From Corynebacterium accolens (GTDB lineage: Bacteria; Actinomycetota; Actinomycetes; Mycobacteriales; Mycobacteriaceae), in the NCBI RefSeq assembly GCF_023520795.1, contig NZ_CP046605.1, positions 930,001 to 994,000 on the forward strand: a stretch of DNA of 64,000 nt, read 5' to 3'. Position 1 is the stretch's first letter. The number at the start of each line of letters is the position of its first letter. The translations under genes and the position numbers were made by a program. The notes beneath the pieces were generated by a model. The model did no database searches. It was not told the DNA's origin and worked only from the letters and a program-made list of their open reading frames with translations. Shown in pieces: positions 56,378-64,000 of this stretch.

Positions 56378-56422
56378 TTGCTCGCCGACGCCCCAACTCT
56401 TTCCCGGTGAGCGCGAGGGGCG
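56357..56422. repeat. Palindromic element 17 of 17
   Basis: Left arm 56357-56372 (CTCCCTTGGCGCTTAC region), right arm 56407-56422 (GTGAGCGCGAGGGGCG). Core 34 nt. Confidence 0.8.
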
Positions 56423-56455
56423 GGTAGGTGGCTGGCGGGAGGTAAAGACGCATGA

Positions 56456-56493
56456 AAATGCCCCAGTGAGGAAATAACCTCACTGGGGCATTT
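56456..56493. terminator. Terminator of odhA (perfect 16-bp hairpin)
   Basis: AAATGCCCCAGTGAGG (56456-56471) and CCTCACTGGGGCATTT (56478-56493) pair without a mismatch around AAATAA. The position 43 nt after the odhA stop fits termination of the minus-strand transcript. Confidence 0.85.
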
Positions 56494-56536
56494 AGCGCCG
56501 CAGCGCGCTAGGCGCCATTTCGGCGGTTACACGTGG

Positions 56537-59500
56537 TTAAACGTCGAAGGCCTCTTCGAGCAGGTTCTTTTGCTCAATCTGGTGCACCTTGGCGTTACCC
56601 GTAGCCGTAGAGGACTGGGCGCGGCGGGAGACGCGGACCATTTCCGGCATATCCGGAATGAGGTCGCGCAGGTGCTCGTTGTAGAACGGCCATGGGCCCT
56701 GGTTGGCGGGCTCGTCCTGTACGAACCGGACCTGGGTGGCGTTCGGGTACATCTCGAATGCCTCGCTCAGGCGGTTGAACGGAATCGGGTGGAGCATTTC
56801 CACGCGGACGATGGCGATGTCATCGCGGCCGTCGGCCTCGCGCTTCTTCTCCAGGTCCCAGTAGAGCTTGCCGGAGACCAGCATGATGGTCTTGACCTTG
56901 TCCGTGTCGCCGACCTTCTTGTTGTTGACGTCCACGAAGTGGGGGTCATTGATAACGGAGCGGAACTTCTTGACCTCGGTGAACTCCTCAACGGAGGAGG
57001 TGGCGGCCTTGTTACGCAGCATGGACTTCGGGGTGAAGACGACCAGCGGGCGCTTCATCTCGCCCAAAGCCTGACGGCGCAGCAGGTGGAAGTGGTTAGC
57101 CGGGGTGGACGGCTGAGCCACGGTCATGGAACCTTCCGCACACAGCTGCAGGTAGCGCTCGATGCGGGCGGAGGAGTGGTCCGGGCCCTGGCCTTCGTAG
57201 CCGTGCGGCAGGAGGAGAACCAGGCTGGACAACTGGCCCCACTTGGCCTCACCGGAAGAGAGGTACTCATCGATGATGGTCTGGGCACCGTTGGCGAAGT
57301 CACCGAACTGAGCCTCCCATGCCACAAGGGCGTCGGGGTTACCCACGGTGTAGCCGTATTCGAAGCCCATGCCGGCGAACTCGGTCAGCGCGGAGTTATA
57401 GACCATGAACTTGCCGCCATTGTCCTTGGACACTGCCAGGGAGTTGAGCGGGTTGTATTCGTTGCTATTGCGGGGGTCGAAGGTCACGGCGTGGCGCTGG
57501 GTAAAGGTACCGCGGCGGGAATCCTCGCCGGCCAGGCGCACGACTTTGCCCTGGTTAGCCAGGGAACCGAAGGCGAGCAGCTCGCCCCAGCCCCAGTCGA
57601 TGCCGCCTTCGCGGACAGACTTCGCACGGTCCTTGGCCACCTTGGCCACGCGCTTGTGGTACTCGAAGTCCTCGGGTGGGTTGCCGTAGGCATCGCCAAG
57701 CTCGGCCATCTCTTCTGCGGTGATGGAGGTATCCAGGCCGCGGGTGAGCTCCTGCGAAGAGGTAATACCGGTCTGTTCCTTCGGGCCGGCCTTCTCGGCT
57801 TCCTTGTGCTCGGTGAACACGGACTCCATCTGGTCGTGGAAGTCGCGTGCGGCTGCCTCGGCGTCCTCGGCAGACAGGTCGCCACGGCCGATGAGCTCGT
57901 TGGTGTAGTGCTCGCGCACCGGCTCGTGGTTCTCGATGACCGAGTACAGCTGCGGCTGGGTCATGGATGGGTCATCGGCTTCGTTGTGGCCGCGCAGGCG
58001 GTAGACCACGAGGTCAATGAAGACGTCCTTGCCAAACTGGCGGCGGTATTCGGCGGCCATCTGGCCTACCCAGACAACGGCCTCTGGGTCATCACCATTG
58101 ACGTGGAAGACCGGGCAGTCAAAGCCCTTGGCCAGGTCGGTGACGTAGTGGGTGGAACGGCCGGAATCCGGGGTGGTGGTAAAGCCCACCTGGTTGTTGA
58201 CCACGATGTGGACGGTACCGCCGTTGGTAAAGCCGCGCAGCTGGGACAGGTTGATGGTCTCCTGCACGACGCCGAGGCCGGTGAAGGACGCATCGCCGTG
58301 GAGCATGACGGGAACGACGGAGTAGCCGTCCTTGCCCTTGTCCAAGATGTCCTGCTTGGCGCGGGCGATGCCCTCCATGACTGGGTCGACGGCCTCGAGG
58401 TGCGACGGGTTGGCGGCAAGGGTGACCTTGATTTCGCCATCGCCGAACATCTGCAGGTGCTCGCCCTCGGAGCCCAAGTGGTACTTCACGTCACCGGAGC
58501 CGCCGAGCTGGCCGCCCTTGTAGTTGCCGTCGAACTCGCCGAAGATATCCGCCAGCGGCTTGCCGACGATATTGAACAGCACGTTCAAGCGGCCGCGGTG
58601 CGGCATGCCCATGACGACCTCGTCGAGGCCCTGGCCCGCAGCGGTGTCGATGATGGAATCCAGCAGCGGGATGAGGGTCTCAGCACCCTCGAGGGAGAAG
58701 CGCTTCTGGCCCACGTACTTGGTCTGCAGGAAGTTCTCGAATGCCTCGGCGGCGTTGACCTTCTGCAGGATGTACTTTTGCTCGGCATTGGTCGGCTTTG
58801 GCATGCCGGCCTCGAGGCGGTCCTGCATCCAGCTGCGCTCGTCGCGGTCCAGGATGTGGGTGTATTCGGAACCGACCTTCAGGGTATAAGCAGCGCGCAG
58901 GCGAGAGAGTACCTCGCGCAAGGTCATCTGTTCCTTGCCGCCAAAGCCACCGACGTTGAAGACGCGGTCCAGATCCCAGATGGTCAGGCCGTGCGTAGCG
59001 ATGTCGAGGTCGCGGTGATCCGGGCTAGGCAGGCCGGGCTGGGACCAGCCGAGGGGGTTGACATCGGCAAGCAAGTGCCCGCGGGAGCGGTAGGACTCGA
59101 TGAGCTGCATGACGCGGGTGTTCTTGTCCACGCCGGAGTTGGGGATGTCCTGTGCCCAGCGGAAGGGCTCATAAGGAACGCCCATGGACTCGAAGAGCTC
59201 GTCCCAGAAGGCATCATCAACAATAAGCTGGCCGATGGTGCGCAGGAACTCGCCGGATTCTGCACCCTGGATAACGCGGTGGTCATAGGTGGAGGTCAAG
59301 GTGACTAGGCGGCCGACGCCCAGGTCAGCCAGGCGGTCAGCGGAGGCACCGGCGAATTCTGCCGGGTAATCCATGGAACCAACGCCGATAATGGAGCCTG
59401 CACCCTTGGTCAGGCGGGCAATGGAGTGGCGGGTGCCGATGCCGCCCGGGTTGGTCAGGTTAATGGTGACCCCAGAGAAGTCATCCATGGTGAGCTTGTT

Positions 59501-60310
59501 CTTACGGGAACGGGTAACGATGTCCTCGTAAGCCTCAATGAACTCGGCGAAGGACTTAGTCTCGCACTCCTTGATGGCGGCGACCACGAGGGCGCGGGAG
59601 CCATCCTTCTGTGGAAGGTCGATGGCCAGGCCCAGGTTGATGTGCTCGGGCTGGACGACGAAGGGCTTGCCGTCCTTTTCCTCGTAGCGCACGTTCATTC
59701 CAGGGTGCAGCTGCACGGCCTTGACCATGGCGTAGCCAATGATGTGGGTAAAGGAGATCTTGCCACCGCGGGTGCGCTTCAGGTGGTCATTGATCATGGA
59801 GCGGTTTTCCCACATGAGCTTGACCGGCATATCGCGCACGGTGGTAGCGGTAGGAATCTCGAGGGATTCTTCCATGTTCTTAGCAATCGCCTTGAACATG
59901 CCCTTGAGCTGGCGCTCGTCGCCGCCCTTGTAATCTTCTAGGTTATCCAGCGGAGACTGCGCATTCTTGCCCGCAGAATGCTTAGCCTTCGCGGACTTTT
60001 CCTTGGCCTTAGATACAGACTCTTTCACGTTGGTATCGCGGGCCTCTTGCTTGCGGGCGGTGGTAGTGCCTTCGGTCTTCTTGGCCGAGGACTTAGACTC
60101 TGCCTGCGCCTTCTTTGGCTGTGGCTTAGATGCTTGAGAAGGAGCCTCAGCTTCTGGCTGCGCCTTGGGCGCGCCGTTTGCTTCGAAATAGTCGCGCCAC
60201 TCCTTGTCTACGGAGCTAGGATCCTTGGAGTACTGCTGGAACTGCTCGTCTATCAGCCACGCATTCGGGCCGAAGATGCTCGATGTGCTCACGGCAGGTA
60301 TTCGCCTCAT
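56537..60310 (-). CDS. odhA: 2-oxoglutarate dehydrogenase E1/E2-type fusion (OdhA/Kgd)
   Basis: 1257 residues. The N-terminal helix FGPNAWLIDEQFQQYSKDP is followed by a Lys/Ala/Glu-rich linker (about 45-115), an E2-like succinyltransferase domain (about 115-360, with STYDHRVIQGAESGEF near 340-355) and the thiamine-diphosphate E1 domain (about 390-1257, with GMPHRGRLNVL and GHNEADDP). This fused form is particular to Corynebacteriales. It works with lipoylated AceF and Lpd and is inhibited by OdhI in C. glutamicum. A GTG at 60292 is an alternative start. It controls the TCA-cycle flux from 2-oxoglutarate against glutamate formation. Confidence 0.97.
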   Translation of the reverse strand: MRRIPAVSTSSIFGPNAWLIDEQFQQYSKDPSSVDKEWRDYFEANGAPKAQPEAEAPSQASKPQPKKAQAESKSSAKKTEGTTTARKQEARDTNVKESVSKAKEKSAKAKHSAGKNAQSPLDNLEDYKGGDERQLKGMFKAIAKNMEESLEIPTATTVRDMPVKLMWENRSMINDHLKRTRGGKISFTHIIGYAMVKAVQLHPGMNVRYEEKDGKPFVVQPEHINLGLAIDLPQKDGSRALVVAAIKECETKSFAEFIEAYEDIVTRSRKNKLTMDDFSGVTINLTNPGGIGTRHSIARLTKGAGSIIGVGSMDYPAEFAGASADRLADLGVGRLVTLTSTYDHRVIQGAESGEFLRTIGQLIVDDAFWDELFESMGVPYEPFRWAQDIPNSGVDKNTRVMQLIESYRSRGHLLADVNPLGWSQPGLPSPDHRDLDIATHGLTIWDLDRVFNVGGFGGKEQMTLREVLSRLRAAYTLKVGSEYTHILDRDERSWMQDRLEAGMPKPTNAEQKYILQKVNAAEAFENFLQTKYVGQKRFSLEGAETLIPLLDSIIDTAAGQGLDEVVMGMPHRGRLNVLFNIVGKPLADIFGEFDGNYKGGQLGGSGDVKYHLGSEGEHLQMFGDGEIKVTLAANPSHLEAVDPVMEGIARAKQDILDKGKDGYSVVPVMLHGDASFTGLGVVQETINLSQLRGFTNGGTVHIVVNNQVGFTTTPDSGRSTHYVTDLAKGFDCPVFHVNGDDPEAVVWVGQMAAEYRRQFGKDVFIDLVVYRLRGHNEADDPSMTQPQLYSVIENHEPVREHYTNELIGRGDLSAEDAEAAARDFHDQMESVFTEHKEAEKAGPKEQTGITSSQELTRGLDTSITAEEMAELGDAYGNPPEDFEYHKRVAKVAKDRAKSVREGGIDWGWGELLAFGSLANQGKVVRLAGEDSRRGTFTQRHAVTFDPRNSNEYNPLNSLAVSKDNGGKFMVYNSALTEFAGMGFEYGYTVGNPDALVAWEAQFGDFANGAQTIIDEYLSSGEAKWGQLSSLVLLLPHGYEGQGPDHSSARIERYLQLCAEGSMTVAQPSTPANHFHLLRRQALGEMKRPLVVFTPKSMLRNKAATSSVEEFTEVKKFRSVINDPHFVDVNNKKVGDTDKVKTIMLVSGKLYWDLEKKREADGRDDIAIVRVEMLHPIPFNRLSEAFEMYPNATQVRFVQDEPANQGPWPFYNEHLRDLIPDMPEMVRVSRRAQSSTATGNAKVHQIEQKNLLEEAFDV

Positions 60311-60455
60311 TTCTCTGCTTTAAAATGGTCGTTTATTCGACTTTAGTTCGGACTTTGCACGAGCGCATATCTCACCCGCCAAAGTGTCTGCCTATATGAT
60401 ACGGGCCAATCCCTCACCTTCACTATGTTAGGGGTAGCGAATTCGCTCTAAACGA

Positions 60456-61193
60456 TCATCGAATCCCCGCCTTTGTGTGGGAAAGAGGGGAGAGCTGCTG
60501 GCGGGCGTGTTCGATGACCTGATTGGCCAGCTTGCGATTGGCCTTCGTGCCAATGACCGCCCCGATGCCCATGGGCATGAGTTTGCCCACCCAGGCCCAC
60601 TTCATGCGCTTGGTGATCTGCTTGGTAAATACCTTGGTCAACCGGCCATTGATGCCAGATAGCGTGGGCCCGGAAAAGCGGGAGAGGGAGGCCACGGAAC
60701 GCGCCCCCGTGACCGTGCCGAGGTCACCGACAAAGGTATCGACCACCGCAGAGCCCTTCGAGCCCGTCAATACCACCAGCACTAGGGCGCGGCGGCGCTC
60801 GGGCGAGGAGATGTCATCGCCGCGCAAGTACGCTGACGCCAGGATGTACCACGCGGCGGCTTCAAGAAAGACCACGGATTCCGCACCGATGGTGGCCGCA
60901 CCCGTAAAGAGCCCGATGCCGGGCACGGATGCGGAGGCACCGGCGGCCGCGCCCGTGCCAGTAGTGATATTGATGAAGTGCTTGTTAATAAAGCCCTGCA
61001 ACTCCTGGTCAGTGGCATCCGGGTGGTGCTTCTTTAGGTTCTTGACGTATTTGGAAATAACACCAGATTGCACGGATACCGCGCGGTCCAGGGAGCTCAG
61101 CAGCGCCCTAGTAAACCGCCCGCTGTGCTCCGGATCGATGTCATACGTGTCGCTAGCTGCTTTATCCGGGGTGGACTTTTTAAATATGGACAT
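60456..61193 (-). CDS. Conserved hypothetical with glycine-rich hydrophobic centre
   Basis: 245 residues from the ATG at 61193; the frame is open to 61310 but lacks a better start. A charged helical N-terminus (about 1-85) leads to a Gly/Ala-rich hydrophobic centre (TGTGAAAGASASVPGIGLFTGAATIG, about 88-113), a long helix that may lie in the membrane, and a basic C-terminal half. It occupies the place of Rv1249c beside kgd in M. tuberculosis, but I could not confirm homology. Function unknown. Confidence 0.75.
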   Translation of the reverse strand: MSIFKKSTPDKAASDTYDIDPEHSGRFTRALLSSLDRAVSVQSGVISKYVKNLKKHHPDATDQELQGFINKHFINITTGTGAAAGASASVPGIGLFTGAATIGAESVVFLEAAAWYILASAYLRGDDISSPERRRALVLVVLTGSKGSAVVDTFVGDLGTVTGARSVASLSRFSGPTLSGINGRLTKVFTKQITKRMKWAWVGKLMPMGIGAVIGTKANRKLANQVIEHARQQLSPLSHTKAGIR

Positions 61194-61339
61194 GCCTTTT
61201 CCCACACCAATCCTTAAGTTCGTTGGGGCAGTGGTATTAATTGAATTTTTACCTAGCATAGCCCTGACCTTGAAATAAGGTGGGCGCGCATGTGCGATTC
61301 GGATCGCCACCGGCGTGCAACCTACCTAAGGTAGGGAGT

Positions 61340-63043
61340 ATGCCTTACCCGCAGGAAAATCAACGTGACACTGGGGACTTTTATTCCGAAGAGTCCACCG
61401 CTGCCGCGCGCTTGCGGGCCATGCGCGCACACGAGCGCGCCCGTAAGGCCCACGAACAGGCACAGAACGCCTACGCGGATGAGCTCACCGTGCGCACGAC
61501 CTCCGGCTGGGTGCGCGGGGTCATCGAAGAAGACCTGCGAGTAGATCGCCCCATCAGCGCCGGTCCGGTGCGCACATGGCGCGGCATTCCCTTCGGCGCC
61601 TCTACGGCCGGCGACAACCGCTTCCGCGCCCCGCGCCCAGCACCGCGCTGGGACGGGGTGCGCGATTGCAGTCAGTTCGGGCCAATCGCCCCACAGCCCA
61701 CGTACTCCTGGACCGACCGCATCGTCGGCTCCGAGGATTGCCTGTACCTCGACATCGTGCGCCCCCGCACGGAGGAAAAGCTGCCCGTCGTGGTGTACTT
61801 GCACGGCGGCAGTTTCATCATGGGCTCGTCCCACATGCTCATGCTGCGCGGGTTTGAGCTCGCCACCCGCATGAACGTGGTCTACGTATCCATCAACTTC
61901 CGCCTCAACGCCCTGGGATATCTGGATCTGCGCAGCCTCGGCGGCGAGTGCAGCGCCAACCCCGCCGTGGCGGATCAGATTCTGGCCCTTAACTGGGTTC
62001 GCGACAATATCGCTGCCTTTGGCGGTGACCCAGACTCGGTCACCCTCATGGGCGAATCCGCCGGCGGCGCCGCGGTGCTGGCGCTCATGACCAGCCCGAC
62101 GGCCGAGGGGCTCTTCCACCGCGCCATTGCCCAATCCCCACCGATTGCGCTGGTGCATTCCCGCGCCCAATCCACCTTGTGGGCCCGCGAACTTGCGCGC
62201 CGGGCGGGCCTGCCGCGCCGGGTGAGCGTGGATGACCTGCGCCAGGAGGACTGCGCGGATGTGGTGCGCTCCGGCCAATCCATGATGTGGCGCGCCGGCG
62301 AGCTACTGCACTTAAACTCCTGCTACGCGCCCACGGTGGACGGCGAGCTTCTGCCCGAGCACCCCATCACCGCCTTTGAGCAGGGCCACCAGCACAAAAT
62401 CCCGCTGCTGATAGGCACGAATTCGGATGAAGCCAGCTTTGGCAAGTTCCTCTTTCAGCGCCAAAGCGCCCGGGAGCGTGCAGCCCTGCGGCTCTTGGCC
62501 TCCTACGATCCCCACCACGCCCCTGAGGTCGTTGCCGCATATCGCGGCGCGGTCCGCAGGGAGGATTTTGCGCACTTGCTTGCCGATGCCCTCTTCTGGG
62601 CACCCTCCACCCGCATCGCCAGCGCCCACTCTGAAGTGGCCGATACCTGGATGTACCGCTTCGACTTCGCCTCTGCCGTCTTGAAGTGGCTGGGCTTAGG
62701 TGCCATGCACTCGATGGAATTGGGCAATGTCTTTGGCGATCCCCAATCCTCGCGCGCCTCCCTGTTAACCGGCTGGGGCTCGCGGGCCGAGATGGAGGAA
62801 TTGACCTCCACCATGCAGGATCACTGGGCCGCGTTCATCCACGGCGGCAGCCCGAAGGCGCAGTGGCCGCGCTATGAGAGCGGTGAGCGCGCGACCATGA
62901 TCTTTGATGAACAGGCCTATATCGTGCACGCCCCCAACGACGGTCGCCGCAAGGCGTGGGAGGATTACCACATGGTGGAGTGGGGAAGTGGCCGCCCAGA
63001 GCTAGTGCGCTCTCTTGGTTTCCAACCACACCGGAGGGATTAG
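61340..63043 (+). CDS. Type-B carboxylesterase family protein
   Basis: 567 residues from the ATG at 61340. Alpha/beta-hydrolase: oxyanion loop VVYLHGGSFIMGS, EDCLYLDI, the nucleophile Ser240 in LMGESAGGAAV and TNSDEASF with the acidic partner. The His is probably that in GAMHSMELGNVF. A charged N-terminal extension of about 60 residues (RAMRAHERARKAHEQAQNAY) precedes the domain. It should hydrolyse carboxylic esters; no signal peptide is seen. Divergent from the previous gene. Confidence 0.9.
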   Translation: MPYPQENQRDTGDFYSEESTAAARLRAMRAHERARKAHEQAQNAYADELTVRTTSGWVRGVIEEDLRVDRPISAGPVRTWRGIPFGASTAGDNRFRAPRPAPRWDGVRDCSQFGPIAPQPTYSWTDRIVGSEDCLYLDIVRPRTEEKLPVVVYLHGGSFIMGSSHMLMLRGFELATRMNVVYVSINFRLNALGYLDLRSLGGECSANPAVADQILALNWVRDNIAAFGGDPDSVTLMGESAGGAAVLALMTSPTAEGLFHRAIAQSPPIALVHSRAQSTLWARELARRAGLPRRVSVDDLRQEDCADVVRSGQSMMWRAGELLHLNSCYAPTVDGELLPEHPITAFEQGHQHKIPLLIGTNSDEASFGKFLFQRQSARERAALRLLASYDPHHAPEVVAAYRGAVRREDFAHLLADALFWAPSTRIASAHSEVADTWMYRFDFASAVLKWLGLGAMHSMELGNVFGDPQSSRASLLTGWGSRAEMEELTSTMQDHWAAFIHGGSPKAQWPRYESGERATMIFDEQAYIVHAPNDGRRKAWEDYHMVEWGSGRPELVRSLGFQPHRRD

Positions 63044-63124
63044 CGGTAGAATCCAGAGTGACCGCGGGCGGCGTCTTGCCCACCGCGGGGACCTCTGCTT
63101 CCGAAGGATGGATTTTTCACCACC

Positions 63125-63979
63125 ATGAGCTTTTTCGAAGATATCGCTTCCGCATTGGACGCCGAGGGCATCGAGTCCCGCGTCAACGAAGACGTCATGT
63201 TCGTTCCAATCACCTCTGATTTGGAAATCCAGTTTGTTGAAATCGATCCTCTCTTGCCTGCCGCCAACGTATACATCGCTGCCGCGGATGTGGATGAAGA
63301 CGATGAAGAATTCGAGGCCGTCTTGGTCTCCGTCGCCTTTTCTGTCGACGACGCCGTAGAGGCCGTCTCCCGCCACATCGCCACCGACCAGGTTGTTACC
63401 GTCCTGCGTGACCTCCTGGAAGGTACCGATGAGCGCATCGCGGAATTGGAGTTTGACCAGGACGAACTCAACCCGCACCTCGTGGTGGCGGAAGTAGGCA
63501 ACGATTCAGAGCTGCGCGTATTAGTAGAAACCATCGACGGCGTGCCCTCTGCCATCGTGCGCTTCTTGGCCTTCGACTTCGATGAAGAAGACATTGAAGA
63601 GCTCGAGGATGAGGCCGTGACGGAGATGTGGCAGGTGGACGAGGAAGGCGAGGACCTCGATGAAAACGAGCGCCTTGCCCTCTTTGGCAACACTGGCTCC
63701 GATGACATCCCCATCGTGGAAGTCCCCGCTGAGGCCCTGGAACTGGGCACCTACACCGATTTCGACCGCCTCTTCGACGTGCTCGGATTGGTCTCGGAAC
63801 AAGCTCTGGACTGGGAGGCCCAGCTCGTCAACTTTGATGAGGATGACTTCGAGGAACCAGACGTCTACGACATCTTCTGCGAAGACGCCGATGATGACGA
63901 TGACGAGGACCTTGAGTTCTTCGACACCTTCACCGAAGACGACGACGCTGACGCTGACGACGAGGGCGACAACAACTAA
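63125..63979 (+). CDS. Highly acidic hypothetical protein
   Basis: 284 residues with very many Asp and Glu, increasing toward the C-terminus (about 245-284 almost entirely Asp/Glu). The N-terminal part (1-100), FFEDIASALDAEGIESRVNEDVMFVPI, has the pattern of a YbjN/SecB-like alpha/beta chaperone fold, and a second similar unit may lie at about 105-175; this is only a resemblance. It follows the carboxylesterase by 81 nt. GAAGGA stands 17 nt before the ATG, an unusually long spacing. Confidence 0.8.
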   Translation: MSFFEDIASALDAEGIESRVNEDVMFVPITSDLEIQFVEIDPLLPAANVYIAAADVDEDDEEFEAVLVSVAFSVDDAVEAVSRHIATDQVVTVLRDLLEGTDERIAELEFDQDELNPHLVVAEVGNDSELRVLVETIDGVPSAIVRFLAFDFDEEDIEELEDEAVTEMWQVDEEGEDLDENERLALFGNTGSDDIPIVEVPAEALELGTYTDFDRLFDVLGLVSEQALDWEAQLVNFDEDDFEEPDVYDIFCEDADDDDDEDLEFFDTFTEDDDADADDEGDNN

Positions 63980-64000
63980 GCCCCTAAGCCGCTTGCTGGA

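Larger units (their letters stand above)
55994..56536. other. Convergent intergenic region with four palindromic elements and a 114-bp duplication
   Basis: 543 nt between the lipoprotein gene and odhA. It contains palindromic elements 14-17 as two pairs, each pair part of a larger duplicated block, followed by the odhA terminator. No gene seen. Confidence 0.65.

Noticed and set aside
56570-59308. 912-codon open frame opposite odhA
   Set aside because: High GC leaves long antisense frames; its translation has no recognisable domain and odhA is certain.

Overview
The window is about 64 kb of a Corynebacterium chromosome of fairly high GC. The evidence is gene content and order: a fused E1/E2-type 2-oxoglutarate dehydrogenase (odhA), mycothiol synthesis (mshB), an LOG protein - folP2 - gpgS - DivIVA-like - DUF3117 run also known from Mycobacterium, sigE - anti-sigma - tatB - mrp, and split dapC/dapD/dapE loci. 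The species cannot be fixed from sequence alone; a skin-type lineage such as the C. tuberculostearicum/accolens/aurimucosum group is a guess. No prophage, insertion sequence or CRISPR array was seen.

Layout. 1-7.8 kb: xseB (cut by the left edge), xseA, ispH, a DUF6542 membrane protein, rmuC, an AI-2E-type permease, ychF and a PfpI/DJ-1 protein. 7.9-12.9 kb: a yybP-ykoY (Mn2+) riboswitch in front of a cation diffusion facilitator, a DAACS symporter, a secreted thermonuclease-like protein and pcp. 12.9-23.3 kb: a self-contained selenocysteine island, with a three-gene formate dehydrogenase whose catalytic subunit has an in-frame UGA plus SECIS hairpin, then selD (with a small lipoprotein gene directly behind it) divergent from tRNA-Sec, selA and selB. 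23.3-32.5 kb: transporters (BCCT, ZIP), DUF808, DUF402, a secreted protein, typA and a GOLPH3-like protein. 32.6-48.5 kb: a peptide-binding lipoprotein, mshB, fdxA, dapC, a pseudouridine synthase, a GtrA protein, an XRE/membrane-protein pair, an AbiEi/DUF559-like protein, two amino-acid permeases around dapD, dapE, the LOG protein, folP2, gpgS and small conserved genes. 48.4-64 kb: an RlmA-like methyltransferase, a degenerate GH32 protein, an O-methyltransferase divergent from sigE, the anti-sigma factor, tatB, mrp, an OpuAC-like lipoprotein, odhA, a membrane-associated hypothetical, a type-B carboxylesterase and an acidic hypothetical.

The most unusual structure is not a gene. Seventeen copies of an imperfect palindrome are scattered in six intergenic gaps. 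Each has two conserved 16-nt inverted arms (consensus CGCCCTTCGCGCTCAC and GTGAGCGCGAAGGGCG) around a core that is always 34 or 35 nt long but differs in sequence between most copies. Cores share halves in different combinations, and two gaps carry larger duplications (81 bp perfect, 114 bp near-perfect). This family, the Sec island and the Mn2+ switch are the three points most worth following up.
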